Positions 38,432 to 48,057 of a stretch of DNA of 64,000 nt are shown here, piece after piece (position 1 is the stretch's first letter; each line of letters starts with the position of its first letter). Both the position numbers and the translations under genes were made by a program. The stretch covers positions 1-64,000 of the forward strand of contig QBZZ01000004.1 in assembly GCA_003282145.1 (NCBI GenBank), in the 5' to 3' direction. The stretch comes from SAR116 cluster bacterium AG-337-N21 (GTDB lineage: Bacteria; Pseudomonadota; Alphaproteobacteria; Puniceispirillales; Marisalimonadaceae). The notes under the pieces are model-generated. The model was not told the origin of the DNA. It saw only the letters and a program-made list of their open reading frames with translations, and ran no database searches.

Positions 38432-39588
38432 ATTGTAGGGACAACCTTTTTTTTATCATTTATTAATTTTAAAATACATTCAGATAAAAACACTGTAGGT
38501 GTTTTATTATTTCTTAATTTTTCAAGTCTACTTGCTAGTTTTTTTAATTGATTACTCGCTTCAACAAGATTTTTTGGATTTTGTAAAAGATGCTTTATTA
38601 ACCTTTCTAGTTCATCGATAGTTTTATTATTTTGATCAATTAACCAACCACCCTTATTTTTTTCAAGAAATCTTGCATTTTCATATTGATGATTATCTAA
38701 TGAGGTCGGTAAAGGAATGAATATTACAGGCCTATTAGATGCTAAAACTTCAGCAACACTTGAACCACCTGATCGAGTAATAATCAAATGAGAAATTTTA
38801 AATTTTTCCGAGACATCTTGAAAGAAAATAGATATTTCAGCGTCAATTTTATTAATTTTGTAATTTTTACGTACTAACTTTAGATCTTCTTTTCTAACTT
38901 GCTGAATTATTTTTATTTTTTCTTTAATACCCCTAGGAAGAGAACAAATAATTGAAGGTAAATATTCCGAAAAAAACTTTGATCCAAGACTTCCACCATA
39001 TATTAAAATATAAAAAAAATTATTTTTTGCAGGTGGTAAGTATTTAATCTTACCAATTTCATAAAATTCTTGTCTAACGGGATTGCCAGTGTAAATAGAC
39101 CTGTTATTTTGTTGAATATTATCAGTATCTATAAAAGATAGAGCCAAAATATTAGTTATCTTACTTAGAAACTTATTGGCTCTTCCTATAACAGTATTCT
39201 GTTCATGAATTATTGACGGAACCCTAAAAATTTTAGCAGCTATTATTGGGGCAAATGATGGATAACCACCAAAACCAATTATAGCATCGGGTTTGTAGTT
39301 AATGATTAACAAAATTGATTTTAAAATTGAAATAAAAATTTGAAACAATGATTTTATTTTATTTATAATAAACTTATTGCTTGGACTTGATAATTTATGA
39401 GTAAATATCTTAAAATTCATCCCTTTATTAATAAAAAAATTGTGAAAATAATCTTTACCTCTTTCATCAGTAATAATAATAAATAAATGATTTTGGATTT
39501 GATTTATTATCGATAATGATGGGAAGATATGGCCACCCGTTCCACCAGCGGCTATCATTATAGTATTTTTATGAATTCGGTTATTCAT
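38425..39588 (-). CDS. murG: UDP-GlcNAc:lipid I transferase MurG
   Basis: Peripheral inner-membrane GT-B glycosyltransferase converting lipid I to lipid II. It has the N-terminal glycine loop MIAAGGTGGHIFPS, IGFGGYPSFAPIIAAKI, the IHEQNTVIGRANK motif, LIYGGSLGSKFF and the UDP-binding region ITRSGGSSVAEVLASNRPVIFIPLP. I choose the ATG at 39588 (387 residues), which overlaps the ftsW stop by eight bases; an upstream ATG at 39615 would add nine residues and overlap by 35. It lies between ftsW and murC in the conserved order. Confidence 0.95.
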   Translation of the reverse strand: MNNRIHKNTIMIAAGGTGGHIFPSLSIINQIQNHLFIIITDERGKDYFHNFFINKGMNFKIFTHKLSSPSNKFIINKIKSLFQIFISILKSILLIINYKPDAIIGFGGYPSFAPIIAAKIFRVPSIIHEQNTVIGRANKFLSKITNILALSFIDTDNIQQNNRSIYTGNPVRQEFYEIGKIKYLPPAKNNFFYILIYGGSLGSKFFSEYLPSIICSLPRGIKEKIKIIQQVRKEDLKLVRKNYKINKIDAEISIFFQDVSEKFKISHLIITRSGGSSVAEVLASNRPVIFIPLPTSLDNHQYENARFLEKNKGGWLIDQNNKTIDELERLIKHLLQNPKNLVEASNQLKKLASRLEKLRNNKTPTVFLSECILKLINDKKKVVPTIC

Positions 39589-40723
39589 TATTTTTATTCT
39601 CGTAAATTTTTTCATTTAAAGTCTCAAATGAAATGTTTTTTCTGGTTAAAGACAATAGAATTCCAGCTGTAATAGCTGATGCTAAAATTGACGATCCACC
39701 ATAGGATAGAAAAGGTAAGGTCATACCTTTAGTAGGAATAAGATCTGTGTTACTTGCCAAATGTATTAATGATTGAAAGCCAAATTGAAAAGCAAGGCCA
39801 CTTATGGAAAGAACAAAAAACAAATTATTAATTTTTAGAGTATACAAAAATGATCTTAATATAATCAAACAGTATATTGTTATGATTACACAACATATTA
39901 AAACACCATACTCTTCAGCAGCTACTGCAAAAACAAAATCAGAATGTGCATCTGGCAAAGACTTTTTATAAAAACCCTCTCCTGGCCCTTTCCCCCAAAG
40001 GCCACCTGATTCGAATGACTGTAGTGACTTTGAAACTTGATATGCTTTGCCTTCAATAAAGTTATCAATTCTTATTTTAACATGGGTAAAATTTTGGTAA
40101 GCAAATATCATAAATATTGGAAATGCTAATATAAGAAGTAAAATAATCATAAGAGGTATTCCAGTAATAAACAGTTGGAAACCCCAAGAAAAAATCATAA
40201 TTATTGTCATACCTAAATCTGGCTGTAGTAATAAAAGAGTTGATATGATTATTATTGAAGCAATTGACCACATCCAAGCTGCAGACATTGATTTTTCAAG
40301 CCATAGACTTAAAATCCATGCATTAAATATTACAAAAAATGGTTTACATACTTCACTTGGTTGAAAGCTAAAACCTCCAATATAAAACCATCTTTGAGCA
40401 CCTTTTATCCTTTCTCCACCAATCAAAATAAATAGTAACAAACCAATACAAATAAGAAGCCCTAATATGCAAAAAACCTTAATTTGTTTTTCATTCAAAA
40501 TTGAGAAAAATATTATAATTGGAATACTTAGTGATCCAAATAATAAATGTCTAATTGTAAAGTGATGTGATGATATATTAAGGCTTTCAGCTAAATGTTG
40601 ACTTGAAGCCATAACTAAAAATATACCAAAAATTATTAAAGTAAAAAAACATGTCAGCATATATCTGTCTATTGTCCACCACCAAAGTGCCATGTTAGAT
40701 CTATCTGAACGTGTTATTTTCAT
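39581..40723 (-). CDS. ftsW: Peptidoglycan glycosyltransferase FtsW (SEDS family)
   Basis: Polytopic SEDS protein that polymerises septal peptidoglycan together with FtsI. The 380-residue protein has about ten hydrophobic helices, the SEDS signatures WFYIGGFSFQPSEVCKPFFVI, LLQPDLGMTIIMIFSW, GKGPGEGFYKKSLPDAHSDFVFAVAAEE and GMTLPFLSYGGSSILAS. Those conserved loops include the aspartate region essential in the family. RodA is the alternative, but the position between murD and murG is specific to FtsW. Its ATG begins directly after the murD stop with no spacer. Confidence 0.95.
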   Translation of the reverse strand: MKITRSDRSNMALWWWTIDRYMLTCFFTLIIFGIFLVMASSQHLAESLNISSHHFTIRHLLFGSLSIPIIIFFSILNEKQIKVFCILGLLICIGLLLFILIGGERIKGAQRWFYIGGFSFQPSEVCKPFFVIFNAWILSLWLEKSMSAAWMWSIASIIIISTLLLLQPDLGMTIIMIFSWGFQLFITGIPLMIILLLILAFPIFMIFAYQNFTHVKIRIDNFIEGKAYQVSKSLQSFESGGLWGKGPGEGFYKKSLPDAHSDFVFAVAAEEYGVLICCVIITIYCLIILRSFLYTLKINNLFFVLSISGLAFQFGFQSLIHLASNTDLIPTKGMTLPFLSYGGSSILASAITAGILLSLTRKNISFETLNEKIYENKNNE

Positions 40724-42046
40724 TTAGACTATACCTTGTTCAATTTGCTGGCTTATAATTTTTTTAAATTGATTACCTCGATCTTCAAAGCTTTTAAATT
40801 GATCAAAACTTGCTGCTGATGGAGATAGTAAAATTACATAATTTTTTAATTTTGACATTTTACTTTTTTTAATGGCTAGTATTGTTGCTTTCTCTAATGT
40901 TATACATTCATTTATTGGAATGTTTTCATTCAATTTTAAAATTTCTTCTGAAAAATATTTTGTTGAATTTCCTATTAAAAAAACCTCTACAACTTTATCC
41001 AAAAAATTCTTGGCTTGACCTATCCCATCATTTTTGGGTTTTCCGCCCACTATCCAAAATATGTTACTAAACGATTTTAATGCAGCAGCCGTAGACTCGC
41101 CATTTGTTGATTTACTGTCATTAATAATTTTAAGATTACTAGAAACATGTAAAGGTTCCATCCTGTGGGATAATCCTTCAAAACGCTTAATCGCTAATTC
41201 TATTTTATTATCATTAATATTTAACTTTTTCGCTATTGATATAGCTATTGAAGCGTTAATAGCGTTATGAGTTCCTTTTAAATAATTATTATCATTAATA
41301 AAATTTTTTGCTTCCTTTTCATCTACACTTGAAAACTTTAAAGAGTTATATTTATTTGTATCAATGATTTTATTTAATAATTTATTACTTTTGTCATAAA
41401 TAAATATTCCATTTGTTTTTAAAAAGTTAATAATTTTTAATTTACTAGATACATATCTTTCAAAAGTCTCATGGTAATCTAAATGATCAGGAGTTATATT
41501 TATAATAGTAGCAATATCTAAAGATAAACTTTTTGCACCATCTAATTGATAACTTGACAATTCAAGAATTATAACTCCATTTTCTCCAGGGTCGTTTATG
41601 GAACATGCAGGGATACCAAAATTACCACAGATAACACTTTTAATTTTATTAAATTTTAAAATATGAAATAATAAAGCTGCTGTTGTTGACTTTCCATTTG
41701 TACCCGTTATGCCGATTATTTTAGCTTTGGGATAAATTTCTACAAAAAGGTCAATATCGTTAATAATTTTGACTTTATTATCAATAGCAAGCTTTATTGC
41801 ATTGTGCTTTTCTTTATTATTTATAGGTATCCCAGGGCTAACTACTAACGTTTTTATACTTTCCCATGGCCAATAATTATAATTAATCCAATTACTTTTT
41901 TTTATAATAGACGGTTTTTCTTTTTTATCATCAAAAACAAAAATATTAGCCTTTGAATTTAACAAAACTCTTGCAGCGGCTAAACCAGATAAACCTAGTC
42001 CTAAAATTCCAACATCCTGATTTTTATAATTAATAATGCTATTCAA
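40724..42046 (-). CDS. murD: UDP-N-acetylmuramoylalanine--D-glutamate ligase MurD
   Basis: Adds D-glutamate to UDP-MurNAc-L-Ala. The 440-residue Mur ligase has the N-terminal GILGLGLSGLAAARVLL, SPGIPINN, the ATP loop GITGTNGKSTTAALLFHIL, ELSSYQLDG, ITPDHLDYH and HRMEPL, NDSKSTNG, followed by the C-terminal LSPSAASFDQFKSFEDRGNQF. The SSYQLD and SPSAASFDQF motifs are MurD-specific. The start codon is TTG at 42046, with no in-frame ATG before the conserved N-terminus and only a weak ribosome-binding site. mraY ends five bases upstream. Confidence 0.96.
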   Translation of the reverse strand: MNSIINYKNQDVGILGLGLSGLAAARVLLNSKANIFVFDDKKEKPSIIKKSNWINYNYWPWESIKTLVVSPGIPINNKEKHNAIKLAIDNKVKIINDIDLFVEIYPKAKIIGITGTNGKSTTAALLFHILKFNKIKSVICGNFGIPACSINDPGENGVIILELSSYQLDGAKSLSLDIATIINITPDHLDYHETFERYVSSKLKIINFLKTNGIFIYDKSNKLLNKIIDTNKYNSLKFSSVDEKEAKNFINDNNYLKGTHNAINASIAISIAKKLNINDNKIELAIKRFEGLSHRMEPLHVSSNLKIINDSKSTNGESTAAALKSFSNIFWIVGGKPKNDGIGQAKNFLDKVVEVFLIGNSTKYFSEEILKLNENIPINECITLEKATILAIKKSKMSKLKNYVILLSPSAASFDQFKSFEDRGNQFKKIISQQIEQGIV

Positions 42047-42051
42047 TATCT

Positions 42052-43140
42052 TTACCGTAGTTTAAGGGTCGAAAGACCTATTAAAGCCAAAATTAATGCT
42101 ATTATCCAAAACCTAATTACTATGGTGGGCTCAGCCCATCCTTTTTGCTCAAAATGATGATGTAATGGTGCCATTCTAAATATTCTTTTGCCTGTAAGTT
42201 TGAAAGAAACTATTTGTACAATCACAGAAATAGTTTCTAATACAAATAGACCACCAATAATTACTAAAACTAACTCATGTCTTGATGCTGAAGCACTGAC
42301 ACCTATAACTCCACCAAGAGATAATGATCCAGTATCTCCCATAAAAACCATAGCTGGTGGGGCATTAAACCATAAGAAACCTAACCCTGAACCAATTATT
42401 GCTCCTAAAAAAACTGCTATTTCGCCAACACCGGGTACATAACTTATTTGTAAATAACTAGAAAAATTTAAATGCCCAGTTAAATAAACTATTATAGCAA
42501 AAGAGCTTGCCGCTATCATTACGGGAACTATTGCTAGACCGTCTAGGCCGTCAGTTAAGTTTACTGAGTTAGAGGATCCCACAATCACTAAAATTGTAAA
42601 TGGTATATATAAAACTCCTAGATAGAAAATGCTTTCCTTAAGGAACGGGATAGATAAAGTATTTTGTAAATTTTGAGGAGTATTTTCAGAAATAAACCAA
42701 GCCGCAATGAAAGCAATAAAAATCTGTGGAATAATTTTTTGATAACTTTTCAGGCCATTACTTGTCATTCTAGACACCTTAATCCAATCATCTAAGAGAC
42801 CTATAAATCCAAAAGAAATGGCTACTCCCAAAATTGTCCATATATATGCATTGTCTAGCTTTGCCCATAAAACCGTTGAAGTAGTAAAAGCCAATACAAT
42901 TAACAAACCACCCATTGTTGGAGTGCCAGTTTTAAATATTATATGACTTTGGGGGCCATCAGATCTTATTGGTTGCCCTTTCTTTTGCATTTTTTTTAAT
43001 AAAGCAATAATTTTTGGACCAAAAATAAAACTGATTAATAATGCTGTTAATAAAGCTCCAATAGATCTAAAAGTAATGTACTTGAATAAATTAAGAGGTT
43101 GGAAATATTCGGTATAAGTAAGAAAAAAATCAGGCAACAT
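42052..43140 (-). CDS. mraY: Phospho-N-acetylmuramoyl-pentapeptide transferase MraY
   Basis: Integral membrane enzyme that makes lipid I from UDP-MurNAc-pentapeptide and undecaprenyl phosphate. The 362-residue protein has about ten membrane helices and the family motifs KKGQPIRSDGPQSH, KTGTPTMGGLL, GLLDDWIKV with the catalytic aspartates, NLTDGLDGLAI, FMGDTGSLSLGG and the histidine-rich MAPLHHHFEQKGW. It overlaps murF by 11 bases and is followed by murD. The assignment is unambiguous. Confidence 0.97.
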   Translation of the reverse strand: MLPDFFLTYTEYFQPLNLFKYITFRSIGALLTALLISFIFGPKIIALLKKMQKKGQPIRSDGPQSHIIFKTGTPTMGGLLIVLAFTTSTVLWAKLDNAYIWTILGVAISFGFIGLLDDWIKVSRMTSNGLKSYQKIIPQIFIAFIAAWFISENTPQNLQNTLSIPFLKESIFYLGVLYIPFTILVIVGSSNSVNLTDGLDGLAIVPVMIAASSFAIIVYLTGHLNFSSYLQISYVPGVGEIAVFLGAIIGSGLGFLWFNAPPAMVFMGDTGSLSLGGVIGVSASASRHELVLVIIGGLFVLETISVIVQIVSFKLTGKRIFRMAPLHHHFEQKGWAEPTIVIRFWIIALILALIGLSTLKLR

Positions 43141-44548
43141 TGAGTTTCTCCTGATTAATATTTCTAAAAACTGGAATTAGATTCCATAGTCCAATCCCAT
43201 TTGAACCTTTGACAAGAATAATTTGATTAGGTTTTACAAATTCAGTTACTATTTTTAAAAGAGGTGAAAAAGTTAAATATGATTTGCAGCTAATTAATTC
43301 TTTTAATTCATTACTAATTTTTTTTGTATAAGGCCCGACAGTTATAAGTAGGTCAGGATTTATTTTTTTTATCATTGGAATAAGTTCAAAATGCATTTCT
43401 TTTGCATTTTTTCCTAATTCAAGCATATCACCAATTATTAAAATAGTCTTATAAGTGTTTAACTTGTATTTTGTTTTATGAAAATTAGAGAGAGCAGCTT
43501 TCATTGAGTCAGGATTTGCATTGTAACTATCATCTATTACATATGTTTTATCTTTTGTACTAAAATTTATAATTATTTTCTCGCCTCTTCCAGCAAGAGG
43601 TTTTATTCTACTAATTATTTTTTCACTTGTAACTGTACATAATCTTAATTCTTTAATAATTGAAATTGTCGCTATAGCATTCAATGCTTGTGTTGTATTC
43701 AGGTTTGTTAAATGCCAATTTTTTATTTTGTCATAACAAATTGTTGATCCTTCATGTTCGTCAACTAATTTTGTAATTTTTGTATTTGCATATTTAGAGT
43801 GACCAAATAAATGTATCTTTGCTGACACCTTTTTTGCTTTTTTGATTAAATACTTACTCCATAATGTATCAGTATTTATTATAGCTATACCATTTTCATT
43901 CAAGGTTGAAAAAATCTCACTTTTTTCATCTGCAATTTCTTTATCATTTTTAAAATTCTGAATATGAGAGTTGGATATATTTGTTATTAGGGCTATATCT
44001 GGTAGTGCAATTTCAGTCAATCTCTGAATTTCTCCAGCATTGTTCATTCCTAGTTCTAAGACACAATAATCATAATCATTATGAAGCCTTGACAAGGTAA
44101 GTGAAAGTCCGATTAAATTATTGTTATTTTTGTGTGTTTGGTGAGTTTTACCAAATTTCTTTAAAGTATTAGATAAAAGGTGTTTTGTACTCGTCTTTCC
44201 GCTACTACCTGTTATAGCAACAGTAACCCCTTTAAATCTATGTCTTGAAAATTTTGCAATTTGCTCCAAAGCTTTTGTAGTATCTTTTACCAATAATGCT
44301 TTATATTTATTAGCCAGCGTTTTATTAGATACTATTATTCCATAAGCACCTTTTTTTATTGCATTTTCAATAAAATCGTGACCATCAAATTTTTCACCAA
44401 TTATGGCTATGAATAGGTCGCCTTTATTTATAGTTCTGTCATCTATACTCACTCCACATACGCCATTATAGTTATGGAGGAAATATGAAGAAGGATCTAG
44501 TGCATTGGTAGCTGACATTAATTCTTTTTTTGTCCACAAATGCTTCAA
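43130..44548 (-). CDS. murF: UDP-MurNAc-tripeptide--D-alanyl-D-alanine ligase MurF
   Basis: Adds D-Ala-D-Ala, made by Ddl in the same cluster, to the UDP-MurNAc tripeptide. The 472-residue Mur ligase begins KHLWTKKELMSAT, VCGVSIDDRTINKGDLFIAI, with the ATP loop AITGSSGKTSTKHLL, ELGMNNAGEI, and VIDDSYNANPDSMKAAL in the C-terminal domain. The SSGKT and DDSYNANP motifs identify MurF. The start is a TTG whose last two bases are the first two of the murE TGA stop (TTGA overlap); the LWT opening typical of MurF would be lost from the later ATG at 44518. Confidence 0.96.
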   Translation of the reverse strand: MKHLWTKKELMSATNALDPSSYFLHNYNGVCGVSIDDRTINKGDLFIAIIGEKFDGHDFIENAIKKGAYGIIVSNKTLANKYKALLVKDTTKALEQIAKFSRHRFKGVTVAITGSSGKTSTKHLLSNTLKKFGKTHQTHKNNNNLIGLSLTLSRLHNDYDYCVLELGMNNAGEIQRLTEIALPDIALITNISNSHIQNFKNDKEIADEKSEIFSTLNENGIAIINTDTLWSKYLIKKAKKVSAKIHLFGHSKYANTKITKLVDEHEGSTICYDKIKNWHLTNLNTTQALNAIATISIIKELRLCTVTSEKIISRIKPLAGRGEKIIINFSTKDKTYVIDDSYNANPDSMKAALSNFHKTKYKLNTYKTILIIGDMLELGKNAKEMHFELIPMIKKINPDLLITVGPYTKKISNELKELISCKSYLTFSPLLKIVTEFVKPNQIILVKGSNGIGLWNLIPVFRNINQEKLNVA

Positions 44549-46053
44549 TTTATTATTCCAGATATTTTAATGTTTTTAATAGCTTCTTTAGCAACGGTAT
44601 AATCATCAAAAGGAAGAGTTTCTATTCCTACAGCTTGAAATGTCTCATGTCCTTTACCTGCAATAAGTAGAAGATCATTTTTTTTTAACTGTGAGACAGC
44701 ATATTTAATAGCTTTATCTCTGTTAGGAATTTCTTTAGCATTTGGACAGCCACACAAAATTTCACTTCTAATATTTGAAGGAACTTCATTTCTTGGGTTG
44801 TCATCAGTAACTATTACTATGTCTGAATATTCATTAGCAATTTCTCCCATTATTTTACGTTTGTTTCTGTCTCTATCTCCTCCGCACCCAAATAAAGTTA
44901 TTATTCTTTTTCTACCTATTATTTCTTGAATAGATTTAAGTGCAGATTTTAGAGCAGCTGGTGTATGTGCATAATCAATTATTACTAATGCTTTATTTTT
45001 TGTTTCTGAGAGAATCTCCATTCTTCCACGAGCAGGTTTAAGGTATCCTAGAGATTTAAAAATTAAGTTTGAGTCCATTCCTAATGCAATGCAAATAGAT
45101 GCAGATGCCACGACATTATAAACTTGAAATTTTCCAATCATTCCAATTGTGGTTTGAAAATTTTGTTCTTTAAATTCTAAAACTAGGTCAATACTTTGTT
45201 TGTTTTGTACAACAGATTGAATTTTTATATCTGCTTTAGAACATTGACCAAAAGTTACAATAAAATGATTAGTGTCTTTTAGTTCCTCATACAATTTTTT
45301 ACCGTATATGTCGTCAATATTTATGGAAATTGCAGAATTATTTTTCAATATTTCTGTAAAAAGTCTTTTTTTAGTTGAAAAATAATTTGCAGTATTTCCA
45401 TGATAATCAAGGTGATCATGAGACAGGTTTGTAAATACAGCTCCTGAAAAATTGACGCCATCTAATCTATACTGATCAATGCCGTGTGAGGAAGCTTCAA
45501 GAGCAAGGTGGGAAATTTTTTCTTCGACTAAAAAATTTAATTTTTTATATAAGTCAGAGGGTTCAAATGTTGTCAGATTTTCTTCTTTATTTTTATATAC
45601 ACTTTTATTTATAGCAGTTTCAGTCTTAGTCCCAAGGGTTCCCATGGAAGCAGCCTTCCACCCTGCTAGTGCCCATAATTGGCGGCAAAATTCAACTGTA
45701 GATGTTTTCCCGTTGGTTCCAGTCACCCCAATAATTTGTTTTGGTTGCTTTATGTAAAATGAAGAAATTAATAGCGTATATATTTGTCTAGCAGTTCCTT
45801 TCTTAATAGAAAAAACTTTTTTATTACATGACTCCTCGGCTATTATTAAAAATGCACCAAGTTTTTCAGCCTCAGCTATATATTCAGCCCCATCAAAATT
45901 TTTACCTTTAATTGCAACAAATATATAACCTTTTTTAATTTCCTTACTATTGGAAGAAATACCCCTAACTTTATTAAGTAAAATTTTATTATTAACATTT
46001 TTCAACACGTCTTGTGTAATTTTATTTTTTTCAATCAAATCTTTCAAAAGCAT
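44545..46053 (-). CDS. murE: UDP-MurNAc-dipeptide--meso-diaminopimelate ligase MurE
   Basis: Adds the third residue of the stem peptide. The 502-residue Mur ligase has VRGISSNSKEIKKGYIFVAIKG, the ATP loop GVTGTNGKTSTVEF, LEASSHGIDQYRLDGVNF, TNLSHDHLDYHGN, the C-terminal IIDYAHTPAALKSAL and FGCGGDRDRNKRKIMG. The DDNPRNE motif is the form that binds meso-diaminopimelate rather than lysine, so the peptidoglycan is inferred to be the DAP type. ftsI ends one base upstream and murF overlaps by four. Confidence 0.96.
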   Translation of the reverse strand: MLLKDLIEKNKITQDVLKNVNNKILLNKVRGISSNSKEIKKGYIFVAIKGKNFDGAEYIAEAEKLGAFLIIAEESCNKKVFSIKKGTARQIYTLLISSFYIKQPKQIIGVTGTNGKTSTVEFCRQLWALAGWKAASMGTLGTKTETAINKSVYKNKEENLTTFEPSDLYKKLNFLVEEKISHLALEASSHGIDQYRLDGVNFSGAVFTNLSHDHLDYHGNTANYFSTKKRLFTEILKNNSAISINIDDIYGKKLYEELKDTNHFIVTFGQCSKADIKIQSVVQNKQSIDLVLEFKEQNFQTTIGMIGKFQVYNVVASASICIALGMDSNLIFKSLGYLKPARGRMEILSETKNKALVIIDYAHTPAALKSALKSIQEIIGRKRIITLFGCGGDRDRNKRKIMGEIANEYSDIVIVTDDNPRNEVPSNIRSEILCGCPNAKEIPNRDKAIKYAVSQLKKNDLLLIAGKGHETFQAVGIETLPFDDYTVAKEAIKNIKISGIIN

Positions 46054-46054
46054 T

Positions 46055-47755
46055 TTACAAATTAGCTCCCTTTTTCTTACCGCGAATTTTATATTTATTT
46101 AAATCTTTGGTAAAATCTGATGAAACTTTTGTCTCGGGTTTAATGTTTAATATAGGTGATATCCTGGTTACCAATTTTTTAATTACTGGAGCAGCAACCC
46201 ACCCTGCAGTTCTATAACCAAATGAAAATTTCTGTCCTTTCGGATTGTCAATCATTATAGTAATCACGAATTGAGGGTCGTTCATAGGATATGCTGCAGT
46301 AAAAGCTACAATATTTTGCTTCTTTGAATATCCACCAGTTTGACTAACTTTTTCTGCAGTTCCAGTTTTGCCTCCAACTAAATAACCTGTGGCCTGAGCC
46401 TTTTTAGCTGTTCCATGTTTACTGCTTACAACAAGTCGCATTATACTTTTCATTTTTTTTGAGGTTTCACTCGAAAAAATCCTATCATTCGATAGCTTTG
46501 AATTCGAAATTAGTAATGTTGGTTTGATTTTAACACCATCATTAACTATTGTTGCAGTTGCGGATGCAAGGTGCAAAGGAGTTATAGCAATGCCATGTCC
46601 ATAAGATATTGTCATTGTAGATAACAACTTCCCATCTTTAAGAACCTGTGGTTTACCTAACTCAGGAACTTCTAAATCAAGCTTATCCATTAGACCAAGT
46701 GATTTTAAATATTTTAACTGTGTTGACGTTCCAAATTTTTTAGCTATTTTGGCTGAACCAATGTTACTAGAGTGAACTATAACTTCAGGAATATTTAAAC
46801 GATAATTTAATGGATGAAAGTCTCTTATAGTCCTAGAAGATACTTTCAGTGGAGTTGAAACGTCAAAAACATCATTTTCTTTTACATGATCACTTTCAAA
46901 CGCCACAGCTGCAGTTATAAGTTTTAGAGTTGAACCTAACTCGTAGATACCTTTTGTTGCTTTATTAAATAAATTCTGATTATTTATATTATTATAATCA
47001 TTTGCATTATAATCAGGAAGAGAAGTTATTGCATAAATTTCTCCATTTTTAGCATTCATTACTATTCCTGCCCCACCTTCAGCGTCAAATTTTTTAATTT
47101 GTTCTGACATAATCTTTTCTGTTATGTATTGAATTCCGTTATGTATTGAAATAGTTATATTTTCACCATTTCGTAGCTTCTCATTAAATGATTTTTCAAT
47201 TCCAGCGATACCTTTACCATCAATATCAGTTCCACCTAAAATATGAGATACCAAGTTATTATTAGGATAAATTCTTTTATCTTTAGCCTCTATTTTTATT
47301 CCTTCAATGCCTTCTTCTAATAATAACACATATTGCTTAGGTGAAATCTCTCTCAACAAATTAACGTGTCTTTTTTTTGTATTTAATTTTCTCCAGAGAC
47401 TTTCTTCTTTTAATTCAGGAAATATTTTATTTAGCTTTTTTATTGTTTCATTTTTATTTAAAATTTCTTGAGGATTAATATTTAGACTATTTACATCTAT
47501 TGTAGTTGCCAAAAGGTCCCCATTACGACCATATATGTTTCCGCGATTTAGTTTGGAAAATAAATTTTGTTGGTTTTTTTTGCTGGAAATTTGATTTTTA
47601 TTTATTTTGGTTATACCAGCGAGTGAAAAAGTTTTATAGCCAATTATTGTAAAAGAAAAAATTAACAACACACTACAAATAGATAATTTAACCCTGCGTA
47701 ATTTTAAATTATTTTTAATAGAAAAATCATTATGTAAAAATCCAATTATTTTCAT
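46055..47755 (-). CDS. ftsI: Septal penicillin-binding protein FtsI (PBP3)
   Basis: Monofunctional class B transpeptidase of the septum, partner of FtsW. The 566-residue protein has a short cytoplasmic start, one membrane anchor (about 26-48, SICSVLLIFSFTIIGYKTF), the dimerisation/pedestal region (NRGNIYGRNGDLLATT) and the transpeptidase domain with STLK (nucleophile Ser near 275), SSN in VIVHSSNIGSAKIA and KTG in GGKTGTAEK. It overlaps the end of ftsL by four bases. The short C-terminal tail is very basic. Confidence 0.96.
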   Translation of the reverse strand: MKIIGFLHNDFSIKNNLKLRRVKLSICSVLLIFSFTIIGYKTFSLAGITKINKNQISSKKNQQNLFSKLNRGNIYGRNGDLLATTIDVNSLNINPQEILNKNETIKKLNKIFPELKEESLWRKLNTKKRHVNLLREISPKQYVLLLEEGIEGIKIEAKDKRIYPNNNLVSHILGGTDIDGKGIAGIEKSFNEKLRNGENITISIHNGIQYITEKIMSEQIKKFDAEGGAGIVMNAKNGEIYAITSLPDYNANDYNNINNQNLFNKATKGIYELGSTLKLITAAVAFESDHVKENDVFDVSTPLKVSSRTIRDFHPLNYRLNIPEVIVHSSNIGSAKIAKKFGTSTQLKYLKSLGLMDKLDLEVPELGKPQVLKDGKLLSTMTISYGHGIAITPLHLASATATIVNDGVKIKPTLLISNSKLSNDRIFSSETSKKMKSIMRLVVSSKHGTAKKAQATGYLVGGKTGTAEKVSQTGGYSKKQNIVAFTAAYPMNDPQFVITIMIDNPKGQKFSFGYRTAGWVAAPVIKKLVTRISPILNIKPETKVSSDFTKDLNKYKIRGKKKGANL

Positions 47756-48057
47756 TTTACATTACTTTCAGTTATCGATTTCGTCACTTCTAATAAGTGT
47801 TGTAGATCCCAGACATCAATTGCAGAAATTTCTCTTAATTCCAATTTGTTTTTAGCTAAACTTTCTATTCTTTTAGGACGTTTCAAATAACTAAGCTCTG
47901 CTTTTAATATATTTAAGTCAGTCTCAGTTCTTATTATATTTTTATTAATTACAGATAGCTCGAGCTCTTTTTGCGTTATAAGGTATTTAACTTGATATAA
48001 TGAAATCGCCACAAAAACTATTAAAAAGAAAATAATAAAAGATGGATATCTAATCAT
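47752..48057 (-). CDS. ftsL: Cell division protein FtsL
   Basis: Small bitopic membrane protein that forms a complex with FtsQ and FtsB and activates FtsWI. The 101-residue protein has one membrane helix almost at the N-terminus (about 5-23, PSFIIFFLIVFVAISLYQV) and a coiled-coil leucine-zipper region (about 27-62, with regularly spaced Leu and Ile). FtsL sequences are too variable for motifs; the call rests on size, layout and exact position between rsmH and ftsI, with four-base overlaps on both sides. Confidence 0.88.
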   Translation of the reverse strand: MIRYPSFIIFFLIVFVAISLYQVKYLITQKELELSVINKNIIRTETDLNILKAELSYLKRPKRIESLAKNKLELREISAIDVWDLQHLLEVTKSITESNVK